Origin: Pisaster brevispinus
Lineage: Eukaryota; Echinodermata; Asteroidea; Forcipulatida; Asteriidae
Direction: 5' to 3'
DNA length: 64,000 nt
NCBI GenBank assembly: GCA_023634235.1
Contig: JAMKCF010000007.1
Location: 22,822,592-22,886,591 of the forward strand
The notes beneath the pieces were generated by a model. It made no database searches, was not told the origin of the DNA, and worked only from the letters and a program-made list of their open reading frames with translations. Positions within the stretch are counted from its first letter, which is position 1. Every line of letters begins with the position of its first letter. This document shows positions 1-12,485 of this stretch, piece by piece. Made by a program: the position numbers and the translations under genes.

Positions 1-3000
1 ACTACTCTGTCTCTATAGCAAAATATATTCCCAACTTTAGACATTGTCAATAAATCTGGAGCTGATTCATACTGTATTCTTATTTCTGTCAAGTGAAGAT
101 TTATTACATTATCCCTCTCCCTCATTCAATTTCCTTGTCTTGTAGACTTGTTTGACAGGGATAATAAATTACCTCAAGCTTGCAGACATCACAAATAGCC
201 AAGGCAAGGGGGAGATCTTTATACCATGCATGGGCTGTGTATTTTAGATGGGTTTATGAGTTGGAAGGCAAAGGGGGCGGGGCTTCACTGTAATCCTACC
301 TGTCAACAACAGATTGAGGGAATATAGACCACTGTTTATGGGTATGTTCAGACGAGGAGTTAAACTAACCCTTATTCTGAGCACCATGGGTGTCCAAAAG
401 ATAAAAAATGACTTATTCCAAATTGGGCTTGCGTTCACACGAGTAAGTTAGTCCTGTCCGCACGGGTTAAACTGACCCACGCCTTGATTATCAGGTCATG
501 CATAGCTGACCCCGACCGACCACTCTTCCGGTCCATTGTATACATGTACATGTATCAGCTGGGAATTACTTGTGGTAGTCTACGCGCGTTGTTGTTATGA
601 TGATGTAACCTTCTGTGGAGAAGTCACATGGAATAAAATAGACCGGATGTAGCAGGTCAGTTGCATTCCAATGAGTGGGGGGTTGGTCGTAAAACCTGGG
701 CTAAGTTACGCTAATCCAACATTTTTTTAGGTTTAGTTTAGCCCAGTTCTCTGGGTCAAATTGACCCTCGCGGACCGGATTTTTGCGTTCCAACGGAGGG
801 TTATTTTAGCACTTGATAATGATGTGAAAAAAGCTTCATACCCTGGGTGTAATACAATTTAACATACTGCACGAACATTTAGTAGGTGAGCAGCACAAAG
901 GTCAGGTGTTATGTAATAGGCACTGCAGGCACTCAAGAAGACTTGTGCATTCTGAGTAAATAATCATTTGCTTTGGTTATAAAGAACAAGTGTTAGAGAA
1001 CATAAAGTCTGGGTGTTATCTAGTCCCTCAAGCTTGGTTGATTCATGGCATATTTGAGGTTTAATAAAGCACAGTGTAAAATATCAGATTGGTTTTAAGT
1101 TATACACAATGGCAAACTATCCATTCTTTCAGGGTAAATATTTGGTGCTGTTTTGTCATTTCTGCATTTTCAATGGAAAAAGGTTTGCTAGAAAATAGCA
1201 ATAATCATCCATATGTTGGAGTAAAGCAATGATGAAACAGAAATACATGGTGTGTGAAGAATGAATAGACTGTACAAATCTGGCATGTATCTGAACAGTT
1301 TGGGGATCCTTTGGTTCTCTCATGTATGAAAGAAACATATTTTTGCACTTTGGAACAGGTCCCAGTGTTTGAATATTTGCTGCCTTATGGAGACTGAAAA
1401 CAAAAAGATCTGCACAGGGGAGTTCTAAAGAGAGGGATTTTCAACGAGGAATTTTGTGTATAAAGTCTATGAAAGAATGTGAAGTACAGGGACAAAGGAA
1501 GGAACATAATAAATTTCCACAACGTTGGAATATGCATGAGACTTTACACAGTCTATAATAATTCCCATATTGTTCTTATTGTTTAGTTGCTGAGATTGAG
1601 GCTATGACTATCATGCTGCAGTCAGCTGATCATTTGACTGTGGAAAAGCAGTAACAGCTTCAGATGTAAAACATGGAGTGAGACTGAGATTTGTGCATCC
1701 TAAGGAAACTAAGGTATTCCAGAGACAGAGTCTTGTGAAGCTATGGGATCATGTCACATTCACATTTCTGTCAGACATTTTGTTTTTCGAGACTATTAGA
1801 CACTATCTGTTTTGACACTGACGAATTTCTTGTGCACGTTGCGCTGTTGGTTACTTGCAAGTTGGCTTTAAATAATGCAGTGTGTGACCAGGGTTCTGAA
1901 GTAGATCTTTAATGCCTGTGGCTGTAGATCAATCTGACTGACTAAAATAGGGCACCATTACTGGTTGGTACTGTTCCACCTCAACATGAGTACATCATTT
2001 GGTTATAAAATGCCTGTAGACAAGTCTGAGTCACTATTATGGGGCACCATTACTGTTTTTATTATACTCTTTTTGATTGCTCATATTATTAAATTTTCCA
2101 AAATAATCCACTATGTCAATAAATTGCTTAATTGCTGTTGGGATGTTGAAGTTAAATTCCAAAAGTCTAAATATCAATCTACTGGTCCAGTTGTACCTGC
2201 TCTTTTTTCAGAATTTCAGAAGAATTCCAAAGAGTGAAAATAATAATGATGGCTTCTTATGAAGTGCTTTTCACACCCGTAGCAGTTAATCAAAATGATC
2301 ATTATTTATGTTTCAACAGGATAAGCAGAGCTATGTTTTGAGCAATGAGACCCATTTATGTAGCACCTTATTACCAATGTTGTACCTTTTATTCCAATCA
2401 TAGATTGCTCATCTAGGACCTCTTTGCTACCATTCTTCTGAAAGAAGACTCTCTTCACTGTCAAGCTAGGACTGTATTCCCCACATGATAGAAACAGACA
2501 GAGAGAGAGTGAGGCCATAAACAATAAGTAGTTGGGAATCAGGCTAGTCTAGTTGTGACTTGTCCTATCAATCACATCAATGGACCCTGGTTTGAATCAC
2601 ACCTCAGACCAGTGCTTCATGTGTGGATAGTGTTTTCAGTCACTCCCATATGAAATAGGCTTGAGGGTTTTCATTCCTCATCCAAAACTGAGTAGACCTT
2701 TATAGCTACAGTGCTGTCATCTTTAAGGAGACCTAGACAGATTTTGTAAAATATAAATCTGAGTTGCCTGAGAAGACATTTTCACAAATTAATAAGTGTC
2801 ATTGGCCTTTGCCTGTAACATGGAACTGGAGACATAGACAGTCTGTTAACATCAGATAATAGTCGTAAGACTTTACCACATGTCTGGTTTTACAGACAAA
2901 CCACTGGATTGAAAATGTACCTTGGCATCACTTGAGATAGATACCTGCATCCTACAGGTAATCTTCTTGTCCTTCAAATTGTTTTGAGTGGAAAACGCAC

Positions 3001-3420
3001 TTTGTAGAAATGTTTGCTTCTTAAGATTTTATTTTACCTAGAAGAGGAAATTTAAGACACCTCAAATGGCTGTTGCTTCTATAATTGCCACAGTATAGAA
3101 GCCTACTATGAACTAGTAAAAAAACTTCTTGCATAAACATCACTTTTCATTTTCTTATAAAAGAATTTAAAAAGTGAAAGTATAGGAACACCAGACCAAG
3201 CTCCTGTGACATCTGAGTCAATTCAGGGTCTATTCCCTGGACTTAACCCAATGAAATTCAGCTGAAATTGTAATCTCACTGGCATCCCATCTTCATTTCC
3301 CACTTGACTCAATTGTCTTAAATATTCAGTATACTTACCCCAGGGTTCTCACTTGAAGCTACCCCCAAGCAAGTCAATGAAGTACGAGACGAGACATAGT
3401 TTGAATTGTTTCCTCAACAG
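1..3420. other. Gene-free AT-rich sequence
   Basis: I find no supportable exon here. Open stretches are short and begin without a splice or start context. Around 430-800 there is a GC-richer patch with phrases such as GCGTTCACACGAG and GCGTTCCAACGGAGG, which resembles the edges of a degraded MITE, but I could not define its ends. The phrase GGGCACCATTACTG occurs twice, near 1951 and 2041. Confidence 0.5.
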
Positions 3421-3507
3421 ATTGAGATGATGGAAGAACAACTAGCTGAGATAAGAGGCTGACATGAAACCATGATGCAAGAAATAACATTAATAGATGA
3501 GAAACAG
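3421..3507 (+). pseudogene. Exon-like segment with an in-frame stop (coiled-coil type)
   Basis: An 87-nt segment lies between a good acceptor (TTTCCTCAACAG) and a good donor (GTAAGAG). It is exactly 29 codons in phase 0. The translation is rich in Glu, Met and Gln (it begins IEMMEEQLAEIRG), typical of a coiled coil. Codon 14 is TGA (3460-3462), where CGA would give Arg, so a CpG transition is a simple explanation. It ends in phase 0, as required by the next plus-strand exon at 6399-6512, so both could belong to one gene. It may be a decayed exon, a sequence error, or chance. The protein family is not recognised. Confidence 0.35.
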
Positions 3508-3560
3508 GTAAGAGGTAAATTCTTATAGGGCTGGTAAATCTCTGGTCTTTGAAGAATAAG

Positions 3561-3645
3561 TCCTGATTGACCGAGTGGTCTGATGCACTGGACTCAAGTT
3601 CTCACGATGTCAATATTCTGGATTGCAAGTCCTGATATTTGCATT
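3561..3645 (+). repeat. tRNA-derived SINE head (remnant)
   Basis: The segment reads like a tRNA gene. An A-box-like stretch (TGACCGAGTGGTCTGATGC) is followed about 40 nt later by a B-box-like stretch (GGATTGCAAGTCC). The A-box and D-arm resemble Leu or Ser tRNAs. No complete cloverleaf with paired acceptor ends is evident, so I call it a SINE remnant rather than a tRNA gene. Confidence 0.45.
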
Positions 3646-3837
3646 TATTGTTCTTGAGTCTTCAAAGGCTTTGTTCAAAGGAAGCTCATGTAGCTAAACT
3701 ACAATCTGTCTATATTACTCTTTTTTTTTTACAACTGTTAAAACAGTCCGTTGAAATTCAAGGACATTAGTTTCATTATTGCAAAATGAAACAAGTCATA
3801 TCTTGTTTTTAGGTTTAACAATTCATTGTTCCACCCA

Positions 3838-3985
3838 ATGAGCTATCTAGCCATATGGCTAGACCTCTGGTTTAAAAAGCCGGTGCACTACCAACTGAGC
3901 TATCTAGCCCTATGGCTAGACCTCTGGTTTAACCTGCCAGTGCCCTACCAACTGAGCTCTCTAGCCCTATGGCTAGATAACTCAG
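3838..3985 (-). repeat. Three 57-bp tandem modules with pol III A-box
   Basis: GAGCTATCTAGCC-type units recur at 3840, 3897 and 3954, a spacing of exactly 57 bp. On the minus strand each contains TAGCTCAGTTGGTAG, which matches the consensus internal promoter A-box of tRNA genes. No B-box is evident within a unit. This looks like local amplification of the 5' part of a tRNA or tRNA-SINE. Confidence 0.55.
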
Positions 3986-4127
3986 TTTAGGACATTTATA
4001 TATGTTTTTGTGTGGGCTATCATGGTTGTCTTTCTTTCTGGCTTGATTATCAAAATGATAAGTGTTACAAACAATAGGATTGAAGTAAATTTAGTAGAGC
4101 TCCTCTTTCTTTTAAGCACAACTCGTT

Positions 4128-5855
4128 AGTTAAGTGTCATGCCTCAACATCACTCATCCTAGTCACTACTAGTCCAAGAGAAAAAACCCTAACCCAATCA
4201 CAACATTATTTATAGAAAAGTGTCATGCCTCAACATCACTCATCCAATTCAAGTCACTACTAGTCCAAGAGGAACACCCTAACCAAATCACAACATTATA
4301 GTTAAGTGTCATGCCTCAACATCACTCATCCAAGTCACTACTAGTCCAAGAGGAACACCCTAACCCAATCACTACATTATAGCTAAGTGTCATGCCTCAA
4401 CATCACTCATCCAAGTCACTACTAGTCCAAGAGGAACACCCTAACCCAATCACATCATTATAGTTAAGTGTCATGCCTCAACATCACTCATCCAAGTCAC
4501 TACTAGTCCAAGAGGAACACCCTAACCCAATCACAACATTATAGTTAAGTGTCATGCCTCAACATCACTCATCCAAGTCACTACTAGTCCAAGAGCAACA
4601 CCCTAACCCAATCACAACATTATAGTTAAGTGTCATGCCTCAACATCACTCATTCAAGTCACTACTAGTCCAAGAGCAACACCCTAACCCAATCACAACA
4701 TTATAGTTATGTGTCATGCCTCAACATCACTCATCCAAGTCACTACTAGTCCAAGAGGAACACCCTAACCCAATCACAACATTATAGTTAAGTGTCATGC
4801 CTCAACATCACTCATCCAACTCACTACTAGTCCAAGAGGAACACCCTAACCCAATCACAACATTATAGTTAAGTGTCATGCCTCAACATCACTCATCCAA
4901 GTCACTACTAGTCCAAGAGGAACACCCTAACCCAATCACTACATTATAGCTAAGTGTCATACCTCAACATCACTCATCCAAGTCACTACTAGTCCAAGAG
5001 GAACACCCTAACCCAATCACAACATTATAGTTAAGTGTCATGCCTCAACATCACTCATCCAAGTCACTACTAGTCCAAGAGGAACACCCTAACCCAATCA
5101 CAGCATTATAGTTAAGTGTCATGCCTCAACATCACTCATCCAAGTCACTACTAGTCCAAAAGGAACACCCTAACCCAATCACAACATTATAGTTAAGTGT
5201 CATGCCTCAACATCACTCATCCAAGTCACTACTAGTCCAAAAGGAACACCCTAACCCAATCACAACATTATAGTTAAGTGTCATGCCTCAACATCACTCA
5301 TCCAAGTCACTACTAGTCCAAGAGGAACACCCTAACCCAATCACTACATTATAGCTAAGTGTCATACCTCAACATCACTCATCCAAGTCACTACTAGTCC
5401 AAGAGGAACACCCTAACCCAATCACAACATTATAGTTTAATGTCATGCCTCAACATCACTCATCCAAGTCACTACTAGTCCAAGAGGAACACCCTAACCC
5501 AATCACAGCATTATAGTTAAGTGTCATGCCTCAACATCACTCATCCAAGTCACTACTAGTCCAAAAGGAACACCCTAACCCAATCACAACATTATAGTTA
5601 AGTGTCATGCCTCAACATCACCCATCCAAGTCACTACTAGTCCAAGAGGAACACCCTAACCCAATCACAGCATTATAGTTAAGTGTCATGCCTCAACATC
5701 ACTCATCCAAGTCACTACTAGTCCAAGAGGAACACCCTAACCCAATCACTACATTATAGCTAAGTGTCATACCTCAACATCACTCATCCAAGTCACTACT
5801 AGTCCAAGAGGAACACCCTAACCCAATCACAGCATTATAGTTAAGTGTCATGCCT
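4128..5855. repeat. Minisatellite, 81-bp unit, about 22 copies
   Basis: TAAGTGTCATGCCTCAACATC recurs every 81 bp (4307, 4388, 4469 and onward to 5848), after two slightly longer first units of 85-86 bp. Each unit contains AACACCCTAACCCAATCAC. Copies differ by only a few bases. A variant with TATAGCTAAGTGTCATACC is found at 4951, 5356 and 5761, exactly 405 bp (five units) apart, which indicates a higher-order repeat produced by block duplication. Confidence 0.97.
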
Positions 5856-6398
5856 CTTGAGCAAAACAACTATCATTGAAGATTTTTTATACAACACCAA
5901 TCTTCCTCATAAACTCCTAAACTTACGGCCACAAAGATCAGGCACTTCACAGGTTGCCATAAGCACAGAAGTCTGTTGTAAGCAGTGCAATGAAATTGCA
6001 CCCTGGTCTCAAAAATCCAAAAAGGACTTTGCAAATGTTCAGATATTTAATGAAACAAGCTCTTGCTAGTAGACAAGGGCTTTGGATGGCATGCTATTAC
6101 CTTGGATGGGTATTTAGCCCTGTGTAGGTTCTATCGTGAGTAGTTGATCAGAGAAAGAGTTGCACCCTTCCCATTGAAGGAAATTACAAGCCAAAAATAC
6201 CACGTAATTTATAATGATTTGGTAACTATTTGTGACATGATTTGTCAAGCAATATTTTCTGCTCATACAACTCTAGAATTGGACCATAGTCTTAGTCCTG
6301 TCTTTAGTGTATATATTTAATTTGTAACAGTGAGACAAATCCAGTTTTGGATGTTGTTGTTAGTTTATACTGAGGTATCATGTTGTTTTGATCTGCAG
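5856..6398. other. Intron-like sequence, no supported exon
   Basis: An open frame runs out of the last minisatellite copy to about 6069 on the plus strand (Cys-rich near its end), but it begins inside the repeat and shows no family resemblance. I treat it as intronic sequence upstream of the 6399 exon. Confidence 0.4.
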
Positions 6399-6512
6399 GA
6401 CAAGTTGGATGAGAACACCCTGTACAATGACATTGTAGAGTTTTGTAACAAGGATAACTCTGTCTACTTCATTGTGGGTCTGTTTGGTTCCATGGACTCC
6501 CTCTCCAACTCG
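6399..6512 (+). CDS. Penultimate exon of an unrecognised gene
   Basis: Acceptor TTGATCTGCAG and donor GTAAGACT enclose 114 nt, exactly 38 codons in phase 0. The translation starts DKLDENTLYNDIVEFCNKD and continues with a hydrophobic stretch (VYFIVGLFG) and a Ser/Asn-rich end. Phase, splice signals and amino-acid composition all support a real coding exon. It joins in phase to a terminal exon at 7329-7400. I do not recognise the family. The hydrophobic part is too short to be called a membrane segment with confidence. Confidence 0.6.
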
Positions 6513-6594
6513 GTAAGACTTATTTCTTAGCCAGAAAGTTGATATTTCTGAATATATTTGTTCTTATTATTTCCTGGCACACCCAAGATTATGT

Positions 6595-6700
6595 CTTTGG
6601 AAGGGGGGGGCGGGGCTCAAAGAAATGTAATTGGAGGGGTCCAGGGGCAAAGCCCCAGTGGGGGTCCAATTGGCAAAGTCCCGGGAAGCTCTGAGCTTTT
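6595..6700. repeat. G-rich repeat with GGGGCAAAGCCCC palindrome
   Basis: A G-run is followed by GGTCCAGGGGCAAAGCCCCA and a second GGGGTCC, ending in a motif with CCCGGGAAGCTCTGAGCTT. The short inverted repeat and the base composition, unlike its surroundings, suggest a degraded transposon end inside the intron between the 6399 and 7329 exons. Confidence 0.35.
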
Positions 6701-7328
6701 GGCATTTTGTGGGATGAAAAGTCTAGTCTCTGTTTGCCTAAAAACTGAGATCAATATTAATTTTTTACTGGAAATATTCCTGTAACATCAACTTGCTCAA
6801 AGAAAATCTGACTCCCACAAATCAACCAGACTGAGTATGCGTATGTGTGTAACCTTGTCCAGATCCTACCGATAATCCTTTGTTGTGCAAAATTGATGTC
6901 ATATAATAATAATCTTTACCAGATTACCACGAAAAAATTAAATTGAAAATTTAACCTGGGCATAAATTTGATTTTTGATTTGGAAAAGGTTGGAATTCAG
7001 GCCTTCTCAATCCATGCACAGTAAAGAGAAATATATAGAGCAATTTGGACAGGAAGCAATACATGATGACATGGGTTTGGATCTTGTGGGTGCATTATCT
7101 GTTTTCTTGCATTATCTGTTTTCATGCATATTTATTAAAAACATTGTGGTATAAAAAACCACTAATATTCAGTATCAATTCCCTGAGCCCTTCATGTATT
7201 GAGAAATGAACTTGTTACAGTTACAAGTATTAGGTTTTTTGTAACTCTGAAGCAGAATTCTTAAGTTTAAAAAATATTGTATTTTTTAACAAACTTTTTA
7301 TTTTATTAATGCTTCCCAATGTTTACAG

Positions 7329-7400
7329 GACGGCAGACTTACTGATTATGTCAAGAACGATTACAAAATATTTAAAAACCAATTAAGGCCAATAATTTGA
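7329..7400 (+). CDS. Terminal coding exon of the unrecognised gene
   Basis: The acceptor is AATGTTTACAG. The exon reads 23 codons in phase 0 (beginning DGRLTDYVKNDYKIFKNQL) and stops at TGA 7398-7400. The basic, Lys/Asn-rich end fits a protein C-terminus. Together with the 6399 exon this gives about 61 C-terminal residues. The product cannot be named from this fragment, because its upstream exons lie to the left or are not recognisable. Confidence 0.55.
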   Translation, partial: DGRLTDYVKNDYKIFKNQLRPII

Positions 7401-8477
7401 AGTTTCTCTACGTGTTATAGAATTGTTAGGACTTCTCATCTTCTCATGGATGTTGTTTCTATTGTAAAGCCATTGTATTTTTTTCAAGAAACACTTGACC
7501 ATGCAGTGCTGTGTCACAAATTATGATGTCAAAAAAGTCAAGTCAACTTAATCTGGTTTATAGATTAAAAACTTAACAACTATTTGTGTTATGGTAAACA
7601 ATTTTAGGGTAAATGTATTATGTTCTTTAATAGTAAAAAAGGTACAGATTGAGTATCGGAGGCTGACATGGAATTAACTCCTTTGACTCTTGCCAGACCC
7701 ATTCAATTCATATTTTTAATGATCAAGTATTTCTACTAATTAATTACCTGTCATGATATTTTGTGTTAAACCAAACTTTAGACAGCCAAAGAGGTACCAT
7801 CACTTAATGATATGTTTCTTGTAAACTAAAGGATCGGAATGAATGTACTCTTCCAATAACCAATGATGTACCCTCCCTTTATGATGTGTTTCTTGATAAC
7901 TAGATGATTAGAATGAATGGACTCTTCCAAAACTAATGATTAACCATCCATTTATGTTATGTTTCTTGAAAACGAGATGTTTTGATTCTTCCAAGAAAAA
8001 ACAATGAACCCATCCCTTTATGATATGTTCTAGAAAACTTGGCAAGGGGAATAATGTAGTTTTCCCTCTACAAAAAAGCTTGTATACCAAAGTCTAAGTA
8101 AGATGTATGTATAATGGAAAGACATGTTCATATTATCAACGGACAAATTGAGGGTGTAAAGTAATTATTTGCTGGTTTGGCTGAATTATTGAGTGTTATT
8201 TTAAAAGTATTGAATAAGTGTGTGTACACGATTAGAGTAAGAATTGTTTATGTATGGCACTTTTTGTAAAAAGATCCCTTTCTGACCTGACTAATGGTTT
8301 CCGACTTGAGCTCTAGCTGGTTCCTAATCTTAAATTTAAGAAGATGGATCTGGTGTTTATGAAGATATATGAGAGATTATAGTGAGGGCTGTGGTTTGGG
8401 AAGGTTCTTGATTGGACATTACGTTTACTGATAGATTTCATGTGAGACAAGGAAGGACACAACACTGTGTTAATAAA
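7401..8477 (+). other. Probable 3' UTR with degenerate repeats and AATAAA
   Basis: After the TGA at 7398-7400 there is AT-rich sequence up to a canonical AATAAA at 8472-8477. Within it, about 7790-8050 holds four degenerate copies (roughly 65-70 bp) of a motif containing TTATGATATGTTTCTTG and GAATGAATG-CTCTTCCA. Assignment as UTR is inferred from position only. Confidence 0.4.
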
Positions 8478-11400
8478 AGTATTTGTACGTGCTACACATT
8501 TTTAATTCTACTACATTTATAATGTTGCTGTTACTAGCACGCTATCAATATCTTTGAAGTAAAGTTTAAAGCTTTAAACTTTTCATCCTGATGTAACCGT
8601 TTTATTTTTCTTTGATTCAAACCAGAAAAACCAAAAACAAGGCAAACAAGACTATATGAAATTGGCAATTGTACTGTCATTGTCACTGTGGGCGTTGGGG
8701 ACCCCACTGTTGCAGCAAAGTCAATTATGTCAAGATGTATGTAGAAACATTCTCAGGTTGGTCTTAATTTAAATGAAAACAAATGTTTTGTTGTTGACAG
8801 TTTTGTATTTATACAGGCTTTAGGGAAGTAGCATGAAATTAATGCTGTGCCGAGATGATCGAAGTAATAATAAGTAAGAATCGCAAGTTATTTTATCCTT
8901 GTGGCTATGTTCTGTTAATCAGTATTGCCAAACCTTGCATGTCACTTAATTCCGATTTTATTTATTGTTGTTGATTTTTTTTAAATGGTTAGTAGATTTT
9001 TGTTTTGATAGTAGTATTCCATTTTTTCGGGCTTATTTAAATATGAATTCAAAAAATTTAAAAACATTTGTTGAGCAATGAGGGAACAACAATTTTCAGT
9101 CGAGTTTGAAAGACCTTTAAATATTTTGATTGTTCCAAGAGCATTGAATATAATATCAAGACAACTTGGATAAGAAATTTAACTGTACGTTATCGATGAC
9201 TTGATTCCCAAACTAAGTCAGCTTGTTTTCCTGTCTTATCAACCAAACTAGGACCTGGTCGAGTCTGGAAGTAAACATTTTCTGCAACCCTATAATATAG
9301 TCAGAATGAGAAATGTCATTGTGGAGACTACTAGATGACGTTGCAACAGAGTGTATGGGTGAAAAAGAAGCTAAACGAATCGGCTGCCATTAATATTTTG
9401 CTCATCAATTGCAAACTAAAATACACACAATCCACCAGTAAATTTCGCGAAATAAAAATTGTTTTAAAAAAAAGTTAAGGTTCAAATTCATATTCTTATT
9501 TAAATGAAACTAAAAACACATAAACAATAAATATGAGTTTCTACAGTATTGTAACATTCTAACATTCTAGCAAGTTGGCTAAGGCCACGAATGGAATGTA
9601 AACAAACCAATACCAATAGTAAACGTGCTCGAAAATACCATATGCACCCGTCAATAGCCTGGCCCCTATATATAGCATATTTAAAGCATTGCTCGTCACA
9701 TTGTTAACTACTACCTGGGGGAAAGTAGGAAATCTGCCTGGACTACTACTTTCGCTTAGTGGATCGAGGGAACATCTCGTTATTAACTTCATTGCTGTGG
9801 AGTTACAACATTGCAAAAGACCCATCGATCGATGCAAAAGACCGACCGATGTATTGGTCGAATTACTTGCCTCTTTGGCGTTCCATGAATGCTAAGGCTT
9901 GTTTTGCGCAAGAGTCATGGGGAATTCCCTGAGTCCAGTGTGGAACTAAACGACGTAGCAGGTAAACAATCTTTCCCTGGCCACTCAAACTTTAAATTAT
10001 GTTTCTCAAGTCAAGGAAATGGGATTACAACTAAATACTCAGAGTAATTATTTTAGAAAAAACTGCTTGATCAGACAGTTGCATCAGACTGGTAGGTTTA
10101 GGCACTAGAGGGGTATTGAACGATTCCTAAAAGTTGATGTACGTATAGCGAGCGTGACAATAGGGACTGTAAGCGTGTTTTTTTTCCAGGACGAACGTGG
10201 GCAATTAACATAATGGGGCGTAGTAAACTTTACATTTCCCCTTGCACATGCGTACTTGGACGTAAAAGTTGTGGGTTCAAATACACTCACGTGTATTGTT
10301 ATGTGCTTTGTGAAAGTACATTTGCATGTACATGTACTGTACATTGTTTACAAAAATGCGTTGCGGCTTGCTGAGTCTTGATTGCCCGATAAAATATTTT
10401 GGGATAGGGTTGGGAAGGGGAGGGAGGGCAAGTAAAAAAATAGACCGACGGTCATAATGAAAGAAATAAGAAATGGTCCTAAATGTTTGTGATGAAAGTA
10501 CACTGCAGTACAAATACCAGATGGGTCCTATATTGAAGCCGATAAGGGGCCTCTATTCGTGGTTTACGCGTTTCGACCGTAAACTCCGGTAGGAATAAAC
10601 CCAAATCGCGGCTCCTGAATACCTGACTATCACCGAGTAACTTTTAGTCTTTTATTGAGCTCGATGTATTCAATTATAATGGGGGTCGGATCGGCTGGGT
10701 GAAATCAACCCATACCTTCACCCACTGCCAGTGTCCGAAATTCATTAGGTTTGATTCTCGGGCAGAAAATCAAACAATTATTTTGATGTCTCTTCTAAAA
10801 ATTCCGTACTTTTATCGTGACCGTTAAACTAACATAGCGCCCTCTCCGGGCTTAGTTTTTTCTCCGGGCCGGAATTAGCCATTGTTACAGTGTACAAGAC
10901 GTTGATGGAGTCCCATGAGTTTTTATGTGATTTGCATTTTCTTCGAACGTAACCAAAGCCTATACACAGATCCGGCCCTTTACAGTGTAGATGTTTTTGT
11001 TTTTGAGGGTCGCCCTTCCCCCCATCTTCGCCCCTAACGATAAATGAATTCAACTCTACGACTTTAGAGTGAAAAGCAAATCTTCTTTCTTTATTGGCGG
11101 AAAAATACCCGCTCTTAGAAAGTGCGTCTTCGTAATAAAAGTCTTGAAAGGATTCTACATTTGGAGCGCTTTTCCAAGAGCTAGTAAGTCATTTTGTTTA
11201 AATTTTTTTCTGTTTCTCGTTTGAAATCATGCTTTTCCAAACTGAGACTGAGAGGAGAACTGCTTAACTCAGTTCAGTGACATGCATTTTCCATGTACTG
11301 TTGGGGACGGAGAACAGCTGCCTAACTCAGTTCAGTGGGATAGGCAGAACTAGCGGGGCAAAGGCAAGTTCATGGGGGGGGGGGGTTGATAGGTAGCGAG

Positions 11401-12356
11401 CCATTCATTTGTGCATTTCTTCGATCTCTTATTTAGAGGATGGGGAGCGGCTGCCAACACCGGTCACGCGTTGGAAACGATTGTTGTTGTATTAATTGTT
11501 TTATATAGATATGCCTATTACAGTTCATTCTGTTAGTGTTAGGATGTACACGTCTTTCTCTATGGTCACATGCTTCCTTGACCCTACGAGCACCTTGTAA
11601 TGTCAGCTATCCCTCAAGACTATTCATTACTTCTTGCACGATTCTCCTTTTTATAATACAGCCCTCAACAAATTGCCGTACAGGGGGGGGGTTGAATGCC
11701 CCCCCCCCGTTCGACCTTTTCGAAATGGTAAAATGTTTAAATAATTTAAACTGTTGGTAAACACAATTTAGGAAATAATTTGAATACTTAATAAAACGTT
11801 GTTTGCCTAAAAATAGTTAGTGGCCTGACGTTCCGACGACTCATGCTAGCACACTCGGTACAAATACATAGGCGCAGAGTTCAGCCTAAAAACCCCTACA
11901 TAATAATATCGTATAACAGCCGTCTGCAAACTTTCTTGTGCTAGCCACGTGCGTGTGCTGTCAAATGTTTTTCATACGGCTGTTTGCTGCCTTTGCAAAA
12001 ATATACCAAACAAACTGGTACTCCGTGCGCATAAACACTGGTCCCGGCAACAGTTGGTTAGTTTTGTACACATCCTAAAGCAACATAACACGGTGTGCAT
12101 GGCAGGCGAATGACGGTAAGAATTGATCTCTTTTTACCATTTTTTAGGTTGCAAAATTATTTTTCTGGACACACGCCAAGCTAAATGAGAGTACAAAGAA
12201 CACGTAGAGCCTAATTTGGGCGAACTCTGGTGTCTGAAAAGAACTGTAGGTGCATAAACGTGAAGGGCAAAAAGTTTCGAATAGGATTTTGTACTATGAC
12301 CTATGACTTGTGAGATTCGTGGATTCGATAGCGGAATGAACCTCGTAATGTCATAA
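8478..12356. other. Gene-free region
   Basis: No exon is supported on either strand. Local features: a direct duplication of AACTCAGTTCAGTG near 11266-11340, a poly-G run near 11380, and a G-run/C-run pair around 11685-11710 that could form a foldback. Several open stretches of 60-90 codons exist but have no splice context, no family resemblance and biased composition. Confidence 0.45.
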
Positions 12357-12485
12357 GGCCGTGTCTGAAACGGCGACTTCGGCTACAGATACGGCTAGAT
12401 CTCGCGCGTCTGCCTATTCTTCAACACTGGCAGACGCGCTGATCTAGCTGTAGCTGTAGCCGAAGTCGCCGTTTCGGACACGGCC
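12357..12485. mobile_element. Foldback MITE, Harbinger-like
   Basis: This 129-bp element is almost entirely an inverted repeat. It starts GGCCGTGTCTGAAACGGCG and ends with the complement of that sequence, with arms of about 55-60 bp and a short central loop. It is flanked by TAA on both sides (12354-12356 and 12486-12488). A 3-bp TWA duplication and G-rich termini are typical of PIF/Harbinger elements. It has no coding capacity. Confidence 0.8.

Noticed and set aside
4128..5855. CRISPR array
   Set aside because: Units are contiguous and repeat over their full 81 bp. There are no variable spacers, and the genome is eukaryotic.
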